Below, one piece after another: positions 1 through 7,994 of a DNA stretch of 64,000 bases. The notes beneath the pieces are model-generated. The model searched no databases and was not told where the DNA came from. It saw nothing but the letters and a program-made list of their open reading frames with translations. The translations under genes and the position numbers were made by a program. Positions within the stretch are counted from its first letter, which is position 1. Every line of letters begins with the position of its first letter. The DNA is taken from NCBI GenBank assembly GCA_016710745.1, contig JADJVB010000005.1, positions 310,001-374,000 on the forward strand, given 5' to 3'. The DNA comes from Chitinophagaceae bacterium. GTDB taxonomy: Bacteria; Bacteroidota; Bacteroidia; Chitinophagales; Chitinophagaceae.

Positions 1-11
1 CAATCAATTAT

Positions 12-341
12 ATGGAAATAAAACCATTCCCGTTTCAAACCATCGACTGGTCTGTAATAGAAGAAGAAGAACACCCGGGATCAACCGGTACCGCTTATTG
101 GAGAATTTTTCATATGGGCGATATCAGGATAAGGATGGTTGAATATTCTGCGAACTACGAAGCCGACCATTGGTGCAGCAAGGGGCATATTATTTATTGT
201 ATCAGTGGCGAAATGATCACTTTACTTGAAGATGGAAGGGTATTAAGCTTAACAGCCGGGATGACCTGGCATGTAGGCGATAATAGTGATGCACACCGCA
301 GTAAATCGAAAGATGGTTGTAGATTATTTATCATTGATTAA
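12..341 (+). CDS. Small cupin-fold protein (DHCW-motif type)
   Basis: A 109-residue single-domain protein with no signal peptide. Its central segment (about residues 45-70) carries an ADHWC-SKGH stretch followed by ISGEM, which fits the short bacterial cupins named for a DHCW-like motif; a later WHVGD segment would form the second cupin motif. Metal binding is plausible through His53, His59 and His95, but no substrate can be inferred. It ends four bases inside the convergent LysE-type gene. The ATG lies only 11 bases from the window edge, so upstream context is missing. The fold is fairly secure and the function unknown. Confidence 0.7.
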   Translation: MEIKPFPFQTIDWSVIEEEEHPGSTGTAYWRIFHMGDIRIRMVEYSANYEADHWCSKGHIIYCISGEMITLLEDGRVLSLTAGMTWHVGDNSDAHRSKSKDGCRLFIID

Positions 342-1015
342 ACCGGCTTGTTTTCGTCGGCGTGCGTAAATTTATGAATAGCATCTTTATGCATGATCAT
401 TTTTATGCCCTGAATAATGGCCGTGATCGCGAAGATACCACCGATCACCCAGTTGATATACTCCTGACTGTTTGATATCCTTTGTACCAGCCATTTTCCA
501 CCAAATATGAATAAACAGTTTCCGATGAGGGTGCCCAATCCAATGCCTACGATATACATATTGTACTGGCTTTTTACCGGTTCCAGAATTTTTTTTGCAA
601 ACAAAACGGTACTCCAGCCAAACCAAAAAGGAATTTGCACCGGGTTGATGGCACTCATAAACATACCCAGTAAAAAGCGGTGCATATTATTTTCGAGTAA
701 CACATTTTTTGCCTCCCCACCCTTTGCGGCAGCGGCATAAAAGCTTCCGGCAGCCAATGCCAGGATGATAATGAGGGTGAACCATTCCATGGCTTTCATC
801 AGCTTTTTCTGTTTGCGCACCCAGTCTACACCGATCAGGGATACACGCACATAGATCATTTCCACCAATAAAGAGCCCAGCGAGAAATAAATCGCATCTG
901 CGATGGTTTCCTGGATACCGATCTGCATGGCGGCCACGTTCAGCGTACCCAGGGGCAACGACCCCAAAAAACTGATCAGTAAACCCCATAAAAAAATCCG
1001 TAATAATCGCGGCAT
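338..1015 (-). CDS. LysE/RhtB-type amino-acid exporter family membrane protein
   Basis: A 225-residue polytopic inner-membrane protein. The N-terminus LISFLGSLPLGTLNVAAMQ resembles the GPxN-type first helix of LysE translocators, and hydrophobic segments recur through the chain (about five to six helices). The family exports amino acids or small metabolites; no substrate can be assigned. An in-frame TTG lies one codon upstream, but the ATG ending at 1015 is preferred. The 3' end overlaps the convergent cupin gene by four bases. A CAAAGATA (reverse TATCTTTG) sits at 1020-1027, too close to the start to be a convincing promoter. Confidence 0.75.
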   Translation of the reverse strand: MPRLLRIFLWGLLISFLGSLPLGTLNVAAMQIGIQETIADAIYFSLGSLLVEMIYVRVSLIGVDWVRKQKKLMKAMEWFTLIIILALAAGSFYAAAAKGGEAKNVLLENNMHRFLLGMFMSAINPVQIPFWFGWSTVLFAKKILEPVKSQYNMYIVGIGLGTLIGNCLFIFGGKWLVQRISNSQEYINWVIGGIFAITAIIQGIKMIMHKDAIHKFTHADENKPV

Positions 1016-1072
1016 CAAACAAAGATACTGAGCTGCGCCATATCAAACCATAAGAAATTGAAGAGGACACAA

Positions 1073-1615
1073 TTATTTGGCAAAAACAGACAGGGTCACG
1101 TTTACATTATCCGACATGGAGATGCTGCTGCCACCAACACCAAAATCCCGGCGATTGATCTTAAACCCGCCATCAAAAACATAGCCACCATTTTTGGGGG
1201 TGGCACCAAATCCAAATTCAACGGGCTTGGTCACGCCTTTGATGGTTAAGTTACCAAACATATAATACCGGCCGGCAACGGATGAAAGCACCACTTTAGT
1301 GCTGGTAAACCGCAGGGTCTTGTATTTTTCCACATCAAAATATTCGGCCTCACGCAAATGGTTATCTCTTGAACTGTTATCCGTATCAATGGTGCCGGCA
1401 TCTGCCGTTATATCAAAATAAGCATTTGCATAACCGGCCGGATCAAACCTGATGGTGCCCTTTAAGCCGGTGAAATCGCCGTCGGTTTTTATAGAAAAGT
1501 TTTTAATAACAAAATGAACTTTACTTTCGGCGTCAACAGGTGTATAGGTTCCCTGTGCATTTACCAGGTTTGAACAAACCAAACCGGCTATAACCAAAAT
1601 TCTTATTTTTTTCAT
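1073..1615 (-). CDS. YceI family periplasmic protein
   Basis: 180 residues with a cleavable signal peptide ending at about VNAQG. The rest matches the YceI lipocalin-like barrel: a start of the type YTPVDAESKVHFVIKNF, a central TSSRDNHLREAEYFDVEKY segment and the closing KPVEFGFGATP and INRRDFGVG segments. YceI proteins bind long isoprenoid or lipid molecules in the periplasm. It is the last of three closely spaced minus-strand genes for exported proteins (24 bp from its neighbour), suggesting co-transcription with the outer-membrane and DM13 proteins. Confidence 0.88.
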   Translation of the reverse strand: MKKIRILVIAGLVCSNLVNAQGTYTPVDAESKVHFVIKNFSIKTDGDFTGLKGTIRFDPAGYANAYFDITADAGTIDTDNSSRDNHLREAEYFDVEKYKTLRFTSTKVVLSSVAGRYYMFGNLTIKGVTKPVEFGFGATPKNGGYVFDGGFKINRRDFGVGGSSISMSDNVNVTLSVFAK

Positions 1616-1639
1616 GAATTAAATATAGCTAAATACTGT

Positions 1640-2398
1640 TTAATTTTTTGTTTTCTTTAAGTTACTCAAATTATAGGTAACTCCAATTCCCACCCCCGGC
1701 ATCTTTTTTCTGAAGCGGTCATTTTTATCTCCACCGGGCGTTGTTTGTACTTCCCCATTGGTTGTATACTCCATAAAGAGAAACTGAAATCCAAGTTTAA
1801 CACCCCAAGAATCGTTCCACTTATACCTTACAAACAGTTCACTGTTTAAAGAGCCCCTGTCGTTGTCGCTAATTAACAAAACATTAAAGGGTGTGGGCTT
1901 TGCCGTTACCGGCACACCGGTTGCAAAATTATTGCCATAATAAGTACCGCTCTGTTTTTTACCAAAGCTGAATCCTATTGCGTCGATAGTAAATCCAACG
2001 TAAAACTTTTTGCTCAGGTTGTAACCCAGGTTCAACGTTATATTCAGGAAATTTGACTGCGCTTTGGGAAACAAAACCGAATCAATATTTTCCTCAATAT
2101 CATCGGAAAATAAAACAGTGGGGTCGGTTTTGCCACTGGTTAATTTAGCCGGCGCTGTTGTGAAATACAGGTTACTGCCAAAATAACTGGTGAATTTTGC
2201 ACCCAGCCCAAGTTCCAGTCTTTTATGTTTTCCATATTTCCAGTTATGTACATAGGCCAGTGACCCGCTGCCTTGTGATGAGCCGATAGCACCGGTGAAC
2301 TCGGCAAAATGATCAACCGGTCTTACCTGTTTACGTTGCGCATGTACTGTACTAAATAGAATTACGGTGAGCACTGATGCCAGGAAAATCTGTTTCAT
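1640..2398 (-). CDS. Predicted outer-membrane beta-barrel protein, unknown function
   Basis: 252 residues with a signal peptide (cleavage near VHAQ). The mature part alternates hydrophobic and polar residues with many aromatics (LGLGAKFTSYFG, LNITLNLGYNLSKKFYVGF, GVKLGFQFLFMEY) and ends in a strand of the type GVGIGVTYNLSNL. This is typical of small Bacteroidota outer-membrane barrels. No enzymatic motif was found. It lies between the YceI and DM13 genes with gaps of 24 and 28 bp, so the three probably form one transcript. Confidence 0.6.
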   Translation of the reverse strand: MKQIFLASVLTVILFSTVHAQRKQVRPVDHFAEFTGAIGSSQGSGSLAYVHNWKYGKHKRLELGLGAKFTSYFGSNLYFTTAPAKLTSGKTDPTVLFSDDIEENIDSVLFPKAQSNFLNITLNLGYNLSKKFYVGFTIDAIGFSFGKKQSGTYYGNNFATGVPVTAKPTPFNVLLISDNDRGSLNSELFVRYKWNDSWGVKLGFQFLFMEYTTNGEVQTTPGGDKNDRFRKKMPGVGIGVTYNLSNLKKTKN

Positions 2399-2426
2399 AA
2401 ATTTAAGATGGTTTTGTTTTTTATTT

Positions 2427-2873
2427 TTATTTTAATTCGGAATAGCCAAACTGAATGCGGTATTGGGCACACCAGATCATTACATATTTATAATTGGCCA
2501 CATCGGGTTGCCCTGTCAATGCATAATGGAATGTGCCGCTCAGGTATTTTAAAAAGCCCAGATCTATATAATCAACCGGCGGCGTGGCATTGTTGCCGAT
2601 GGTTTTTGAAAAATATACGTGTAGATCAGGTCCATTGTAAGAAGTGAAATTTTTAAACAGCAGGTAGTATCTTGAACCTGCTTTTTCTATACTTACATCT
2701 CCCCTGGCCCTGTCGCCAAATTCGCCGCCTATTAAAGTGCCGGTGTATAAAACCACCGTCTGCGTGTCCTGAGGTGGCACTATCACATCGTTACCATAAG
2801 CCGGAATATTTTCTTTTTTGCAGCTAACCATAAACAAAACCGCACATACCAATACACTGTAAAATGTTTTCAT
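2427..2873 (-). CDS. DM13 domain lipoprotein
   Basis: 148 residues from the ATG ending at 2873. The signal peptide ends in a lipobox (FMVSC), so this should be a lipoprotein. The remainder matches the DM13 domain: GTLIGGEFGDRARGDVSI, a KNFTSYNGPDLHVYFS segment carrying the GPDLHVY signature, and a C-terminal VMIWCAQYRIQFGYSEL with the conserved Cys. DM13 is proposed to be redox-active, possibly heme-linked. A longer frame begins ten codons upstream but would place charged residues before the signal, so the inner Met is preferred. It heads the minus-strand trio. Confidence 0.78.
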   Translation of the reverse strand: MKTFYSVLVCAVLFMVSCKKENIPAYGNDVIVPPQDTQTVVLYTGTLIGGEFGDRARGDVSIEKAGSRYYLLFKNFTSYNGPDLHVYFSKTIGNNATPPVDYIDLGFLKYLSGTFHYALTGQPDVANYKYVMIWCAQYRIQFGYSELK

Positions 2874-3106
2874 GTATTTTTTTTGAGCATTGTAAGGCCC
2901 CATTTTCGTTCACCGCCGGGTACCTGACCTTGTGTTTTTTTTTTGAATTCTTTAACCTCAATACATACATACGTAAAAACTTGTAAAAGGTTCAACCAAT
3001 CCTGATTTAATTGTAAAAAGCCGGCCGGCACTAATGATACGTCACTGCTAAACCGTATTTTTTACCTGGTCACCCGGCATATCAAATCTGACAGACAAAG
3101 TATCGC

Positions 3107-3114
3107 TATATTTG
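3107..3114 (+). promoter_or_regulatory. Candidate -7 element upstream of the polyketide operon
   Basis: TATATTTG matches the Bacteroidota -7 consensus TAnnTTTG. A weak -33 partner (TCTG, 3087-3090) lies 16 bp upstream. It would place transcription start near 3121 and leave a leader of about 35 nt before the TTG at 3156. No other good candidate was noticed inside the operon. Confidence 0.45.
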
Positions 3115-3155
3115 AACCTTTCATGTTGTAAAAATGTTTTAGAAATTATCGGGCT

Positions 3156-4295
3156 TTGAACAATCATTCAACAGATATCATCATTATCGGCGGCGGGCTT
3201 GCCGGGCTTACCAGCGCTATTCATTTGAGTAAAGCAGGTTTGTCAGTTACCCTGATCGAAAAAAACGAATACCCAAAACACAAAGTTTGTGGTGAATATA
3301 TTTCTAATGAAGTATTGCCTTACCTGCAACAACTGGGAGCCGACCCGATGACGCTCGGCGCTAAAAAAATAAATCGCTTTTTGTTGAGCACTACCCGGGG
3401 AAAAACTACGGAAACTACCCTGCCACTTGGAGGTTTTGGGATCAGCCGGTATACGCTGGATAATTTCCTGATGCAGAAAGCGGTTCTAAACAACTGTTTG
3501 GTGATCCGGGATGCAGTAACGGATATCCATTTTGCCAATGATGGTTTTCGGGTAAATACCCAGGCAGGAAAGGAACTGACAGCGAACATGGTCATTGGTG
3601 CTTTTGGTAAAAGAAGCCATATGGATGTTAAACTGAATCGGGCATTTATTAAAAACAAATCTCCGTTTGTTGCTGTTAAAACGCATCTCCAAGGCGATTT
3701 TCCGGACGACCTGGTTGCCTTACATAATTTTAAAGGCGGTTACTGTGGTGTTTCGCAGGTAGAAAATGGCCATTTAAATGTTTGCTTCCTGGCCAATTAT
3801 AAAAATTTTCAGCAATACAAAAATATTGATGTGTTTATACGGGAGGTGATGTATAAAAATCCATATCTAAAAGAGGTTTTTGAAAATTCGGTTCCCGTTT
3901 TTGAACAGCCATTGACCATCAGTCAAATCTCATTCTCAGATAAAACGGCTGTAGAAGATCATATGCTTATGTGCGGTGATGCGGCCGGCATGATTCATCC
4001 CCTGTGCGGCAATGGTATGGCCATGGCTATTCACAGTGCGAAAATTGCATCTGAATTAACGATCCGGTATTTTAACGGCATGCTTCCCTCGAGGAACGAA
4101 TTGGAGGCCAGCTATGCCTTACAGTGGAATACCAGTTTTAAAAAACGAATAACCACGGGCAGGATACTGCAGCAATTTTTCGGAAAAGACAATCTGGCCA
4201 GATTGATGATGTATGGGGTTACCCATATTCCCGGGGTACTGCCGGCCATCATCAAACAAACCCATGGAAAACCATTAAACCCCGCTGAACTATGA
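3156..4295 (+). CDS. FAD-dependent oxidoreductase (geranylgeranyl reductase/aromatic hydroxylase-like), first gene of polyketide operon
   Basis: 379 residues starting at TTG. The N-terminus DIIIIGGGLAGLTSAIHL is a dinucleotide-binding GxGxxG fold. It is followed by KVCGEYIS, and later by MLMCGDAAGMIHPLCGNGM, the GD motif that contacts the FAD ribityl chain in this flavoprotein group. Members include aromatic-ring hydroxylases and prenyl reductases. It overlaps the following methyltransferase by four bases (ATGA), and the rest of the operon encodes a type III polyketide synthase. By analogy with flavoprotein partners of type III synthases in actinobacteria, I infer that it oxidises the aromatic product, for example to a quinone. 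Substrate is unproven. Confidence 0.82.
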   Translation: MNNHSTDIIIIGGGLAGLTSAIHLSKAGLSVTLIEKNEYPKHKVCGEYISNEVLPYLQQLGADPMTLGAKKINRFLLSTTRGKTTETTLPLGGFGISRYTLDNFLMQKAVLNNCLVIRDAVTDIHFANDGFRVNTQAGKELTANMVIGAFGKRSHMDVKLNRAFIKNKSPFVAVKTHLQGDFPDDLVALHNFKGGYCGVSQVENGHLNVCFLANYKNFQQYKNIDVFIREVMYKNPYLKEVFENSVPVFEQPLTISQISFSDKTAVEDHMLMCGDAAGMIHPLCGNGMAMAIHSAKIASELTIRYFNGMLPSRNELEASYALQWNTSFKKRITTGRILQQFFGKDNLARLMMYGVTHIPGVLPAIIKQTHGKPLNPAEL

Positions 4296-4996
4296 ATACA
4301 CGTTCGTCGGAAAAAGAAAAGCTGGATAACCTTAATTTAGCTGGCGGGCACTTATCCGGTGCTTTGAAAAGCCTGGCCTGGGTAAACAGGTGGTTTGGAA
4401 ATCACCGGTCAATGGTAAAAACGGTGACCAGGTTTTGTGACCGGGCGAACAAACCCGTTTCCATTATCGACCTGGGTTGTGGCGGTGGAGATACCATACT
4501 GGCATTGGCAAAGCAATTGCATAAAAAAAATATCCCGTTCACGATAAGCGGTATTGATGGCAATAAAAACAGTTTACAATATGCCCAAACAGTATGTGCC
4601 GCATTTAACGAAATAACATTTATTGAGGCCGATATTTTAAAAGCCGGTTTTGAGATCCCCGCCTGTGATATACTGATCAGCAGTCATTTCATGTATCATT
4701 TTTCGGAAAACGACCTGGTGCATTTTCTTAACATGAATTCTGCCAACGTGAGCACCGCATTTATTTTCAGCGAACTTGAAAGAAACCGTTTATCGCTGTT
4801 CCTGTTTACGATCAGCAATCTTATCCTGCCTATCAGCGACCTCGCAAAAAAAGATGGCGCGCTGGCTATAAAAAGATCGTTCACAAAAAAAGAATGGCTT
4901 ACCCTTTTACAAAAAGCGAATAATATCCCATTCAAAATAAGACGCGTTCCTCTTTTCAGACTACTCACTATTGTATACGCAAACAGGAAGCCATAA
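4292..4996 (+). CDS. Class I SAM-dependent methyltransferase (first of a tandem pair)
   Basis: 234 residues. Motif I is SIIDLGCGGGD (residues 57-67). It is followed by an acidic motif II region (TISGIDGNKNSL) and ISSHFMYHFSEND, typical of class I Rossmann methyltransferases. Its start overlaps the oxidoreductase stop. A damaged second copy of the same family follows one base after its stop. Likely role: O- or C-methylation of the polyketide made by the neighbouring type III synthase, an inference from context. Confidence 0.82.
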   Translation: MNTRSSEKEKLDNLNLAGGHLSGALKSLAWVNRWFGNHRSMVKTVTRFCDRANKPVSIIDLGCGGGDTILALAKQLHKKNIPFTISGIDGNKNSLQYAQTVCAAFNEITFIEADILKAGFEIPACDILISSHFMYHFSENDLVHFLNMNSANVSTAFIFSELERNRLSLFLFTISNLILPISDLAKKDGALAIKRSFTKKEWLTLLQKANNIPFKIRRVPLFRLLTIVYANRKP

Positions 4997-4997
4997 G

Positions 4998-5713
4998 ATG
5001 TTAGTACAAACCAAATACCGTAGCAACCAGTCAGAAATCATGGATGATCTTGCCATGGAAGGTGACTTGTTGCGAAAAACCCCGGATCAGATTGCAACTA
5101 TAAACCGGACATTGGGGGCAATAGCGCAACCATCAACGGCCTGCACACGTTATGTAAGGAGTTAGCTCCTGGTGCTGAGCTGCATATTATTGATTTGGGC
5201 TGCGGGAGTGGTGATATGTTGAGGGCTGTTGCGCACTATGGAAGAAAAAAAAATCTTATATTTAAGCTAACCGGTATCGATGCCAATGAATTTACGGTTA
5301 ATTATGCCCGTGAACGTTCAATGGGTTATCCCGAAATCAGCTATGTAAAAATGGATGTACAAGAACCGGAATTTTTGAATTTGAAATTTGATATCGCATT
5401 GGCTACCTTATTCCTGCATCATTTCAGGGACGACGAAATTGAAAAGCTGCTGACCGGTATGGTAAAAAATTCAGCCCTGGGAATCATTGTAAATGATCTG
5501 CACCGGTGCCGGGCGGCTTATTATCTTTTTAAACTGGTTAGCCTGTTTATCAACAACCCGATGGTTAAAAATGATGGTGCTGTTTCGGTATTACGTGGAT
5601 TTAAGAAACAGGAATTAATAAATAGTAGCGAACAATTAAAAGGAACAGTGAGTTCGATCCGTTGGCAATGGGCTTTCCGCTATCAATGGATCATCAAAAA
5701 ATCATGGCAGTAA
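4998..5713 (+). pseudogene. Second class I methyltransferase, interrupted by a one-base frameshift
   Basis: The start ATG at 4998 opens a frame encoding SNQSEIMDDLAMEGDLLRKT and ending in INRTLG. It then loses frame at a G5 run (5114-5118). Adding one G restores LGGNSATING and joins directly to IIDLGCGSGDM and the rest of the methyltransferase, giving about 238 residues, close to the 234 of its tandem partner. As written, the first frame stops at 5165 and the catalytic part lacks a proper start. Its end overlaps the type III synthase start by ten bases, so the operon architecture is otherwise intact. A homopolymer sequencing error is the simplest explanation; a true pseudogene is possible. 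Confidence 0.8.
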
Positions 5714-6756
5714 AAATTAAAAGTGTAGCTAAACAATTACCGCCCTATTACCGGGAGACGGCTGATATTATACCCTTCGTAAAAATCTGGTTGCATGGGC
5801 AAGACGAACGATTTATCAGAAAGGTGATTAAACTCTTTGGAAATGCCGGGGTAGACAAGCGATATTCGATCATGTCGCCCGAAGAAGTATTTTCCAACAC
5901 CTCTTTTGAAGAAAAGAACGACATCTACATTCGCGAATGCAGCAAACTTGCCGAAATGTCGGTGCAAAAAGCGCTGGACAAAGCCGGCTGGCTGGCCGGG
6001 GAACTGGATTATATCATTACCGTAAGTTGTACGGGGATCATGATACCGTCTGTTGACGCTTACCTGGTAAATCATTTTAAAATGAAGCAGGATATTGTGC
6101 GGTTGCCCGTTACAGAAATGGGATGCGCAGCAGGTATCTCGGGGATTATCTATGCCAAAAATTTTCTAAAAGCCAATCCGGGTAAAAAAGCCGCGGTGGT
6201 AGCTGTTGAATCGCCCACGGCAACTTTTCAGCTGCAGGATTTTTCAATGGCTAATATTGTAAGCGCTGCTATTTTTGGTGATGGTGCCGCAACGATATTA
6301 CTTTCCTCCTGCCCCGAAGATGAGGGCCCGGAAATTATGGCTGAAGAAATGTACCATTTTTACGATGCGGAATATATGATGGGTTTCAAACTAACCAACA
6401 CCGGGCTGCAGATGATCCTGGACGAAACCGTACCCGAAACCATCTCGGCACATTTTCCAAAAATCGTACATCCTTTTCTTGAAAAAAATGGTTCCCATAT
6501 CGATGAGATCAACCACCTGATCTTTCACCCCGGCGGAAGAAAAATAGTGCAGACCGTGGAAGACCTGTTCGGTGTGCTCGGCAAAAATATTGACGACACC
6601 CGCGAAGTATTGAAACAATATGGCAATATGAGCAGCGTAACCGTGCTCTATGTGTTAGAACGGTTTCTGGAAAAAGATATTCCCAAGGGCGATAAAGGAC
6701 TAATGCTTAGTTTTGGACCGGGCTTTTCGGCTCAAAGTATTTTATTACAATGGTAG
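5704..6756 (+). CDS. Type III polyketide synthase (chalcone/stilbene synthase-like)
   Basis: 350 residues from the ATG at 5704; this start removes a frame-overlap extension and gives MAVKIKSVAK, typical of the family. The Cys-His-Asn triad is visible: Cys141 in TEMGCAAGISG, His275 in LIFHPGGRKI and Asn308 in QYGNMSSVT. The closing loop LSFGPGFSAQ matches the GFGPG signature. Such enzymes extend an acyl starter with malonyl-CoA and cyclise it to pyrones, resorcinols or related aromatics. Gene overlaps on both sides (10 and 7 bp) tie it to a methyltransferase and a FabL-like enoyl reductase, suggesting a dedicated fatty starter. The product is unknown. Confidence 0.93.
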   Translation: MAVKIKSVAKQLPPYYRETADIIPFVKIWLHGQDERFIRKVIKLFGNAGVDKRYSIMSPEEVFSNTSFEEKNDIYIRECSKLAEMSVQKALDKAGWLAGELDYIITVSCTGIMIPSVDAYLVNHFKMKQDIVRLPVTEMGCAAGISGIIYAKNFLKANPGKKAAVVAVESPTATFQLQDFSMANIVSAAIFGDGAATILLSSCPEDEGPEIMAEEMYHFYDAEYMMGFKLTNTGLQMILDETVPETISAHFPKIVHPFLEKNGSHIDEINHLIFHPGGRKIVQTVEDLFGVLGKNIDDTREVLKQYGNMSSVTVLYVLERFLEKDIPKGDKGLMLSFGPGFSAQSILLQW

Positions 6757-7547
6757 CAGAATTTAAAAACAGAAATGAATGGGCGCTGATCCTGGGTGGA
6801 TCGGCCGGACTGGGCCTGGCCTCAGCAAAAAAACTGGCGATGCACGGACTCAATATTATCATCGTTCACCGTAACAGCAGGGCAGACACGCCACAACTTG
6901 AAAAAGAATTTGACCTCATCAAAGCGAATGAAGTTGAATGTCTGTCTTTCAATAAAGACGCCATGTCTGTTGAAAAACGGAACCTGATGATCGATGCTGT
7001 AAAAGCAAAACTCGGTACCGAAGGAAAAATAAAAGTGTTGATCCACAGCATTGCCAAAGGGAATTTAAAACCCATGGTAGATGGTGAAAATCCAACTTTA
7101 CAAAATGATGATTTTCATGTAACACTCGAATCGATGGCTATTAGTCTTTATGATTGGACAAAACTGATCTTCGGGAGCAAATTATTTGCTGCCGATGCCC
7201 GAATTATCAGCTTCACCAGCGAGGGTAATAAAAAAGCATTTCCCGGTTATGGCGCTGTTTCGGTTGCCAAAGCCGCGCTGGAAGCCATTACCCGTAATAT
7301 TGCGTTGGAATTTGCACCCTTTGGCATCAAGGCAAATTGTATCCAGGCAGGCGTTACCGATACGGTTTCTTTCAGGGCCATTCCGGGACATGAAATTTTA
7401 GAAAAAGCATCACTGCATCGCAATCCGTTTAAGCGGTTAACCAGGCCCGAAGATGTAGCCAATGTGGTTTATTTGTTGTGCAAAGAGGAAGCAGCCTGGA
7501 TAAACGGAAACATTATCATTGTTGATGGAGGTGAACACATAAATTAA
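6750..7547 (+). CDS. SDR-family enoyl-ACP reductase (FabI/FabL-like)
   Basis: 265 residues. The nucleotide-binding loop is GGSAGLG (residues 16-22), followed by IHSIAKG, like the HSIA segment of FabI. The catalytic pair is Tyr167 and Lys174 in YGAVSVAKAALEA, a Y-x6-K spacing that marks enoyl-ACP reductases rather than the Y-x3-K of ketoreductases. The glycine loop resembles FabL more than FabI. It overlaps the type III synthase by seven bases and abuts the dehydratase. Expected reaction: NAD(P)H reduction of trans-2-enoyl-ACP while a fatty chain is built for the pathway. Databases may label it only as SDR oxidoreductase. Confidence 0.8.
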   Translation: MVAEFKNRNEWALILGGSAGLGLASAKKLAMHGLNIIIVHRNSRADTPQLEKEFDLIKANEVECLSFNKDAMSVEKRNLMIDAVKAKLGTEGKIKVLIHSIAKGNLKPMVDGENPTLQNDDFHVTLESMAISLYDWTKLIFGSKLFAADARIISFTSEGNKKAFPGYGAVSVAKAALEAITRNIALEFAPFGIKANCIQAGVTDTVSFRAIPGHEILEKASLHRNPFKRLTRPEDVANVVYLLCKEEAAWINGNIIIVDGGEHIN

Positions 7548-7994
7548 ATGACCGAAGCCGGCTACATATTGAATCAACTGCCCTACACTCCCCCATTCCT
7601 GTTCGTGGATGAGTTGTTCAATATCAGCGAAAATGGGATAAGCGGATATTATACCTTTAAAGAAGATGAATATTTTTACCGGGGGCATTTTAAAAACAAC
7701 CCGGTAACGCCCGGCGTTATTCTTATTGAAACGATGGCTCAAATTGGATTGGTTTGTCTGGGGATCTGTTTATCGAAGAACGAAGCCGATGAATGGACGC
7801 AACCGGGCATCGTGTTAAGCTCGGCTGATATTGAATTTCTTTCACCGGTGTATCCCGGAGAAAAAGTGACCGTGGTATCTCAAAAAAAATATTTCAGGTT
7901 CAATAAGCTGAAATGCGATGTAGAGATGAAAAACAGCAACGAAAAAATTGTTTGCCGGGGCAGTATATCGGGTATGATCATAAACAAAAAATGA
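7548..7994 (+). CDS. 3-hydroxyacyl-ACP dehydratase, FabZ-like hotdog protein
   Basis: 148 residues. The catalytic region RGHFKNNPVTPGVILIETMAQ holds His47 and Glu61, at the 14-residue spacing seen in FabZ (which has Glu) and FabA. The proline-rich PVTPGV matches the family. It starts directly after the enoyl reductase stop and overlaps the ketosynthase by four bases (ATGA). It should remove water from 3-hydroxyacyl-ACP in the chain-elongation steps of the operon. It is distinct from housekeeping FabZ by context; chain-length preference cannot be read from sequence. Confidence 0.88.
   Translation: MTEAGYILNQLPYTPPFLFVDELFNISENGISGYYTFKEDEYFYRGHFKNNPVTPGVILIETMAQIGLVCLGICLSKNEADEWTQPGIVLSSADIEFLSPVYPGEKVTVVSQKKYFRFNKLKCDVEMKNSNEKIVCRGSISGMIINKK

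Noticed and set aside
1020..1027. TATCTTTG on the minus strand as promoter of the LysE-type gene
   Set aside because: It lies only four bases before the start codon, so transcription would begin inside the gene.
5114..5118. Programmed -1 frameshifting in the second methyltransferase
   Set aside because: The run is plain G5 with no X-XXY-YYZ slippery heptamer or evident downstream stem, and other genes in the window show the same kind of indel.
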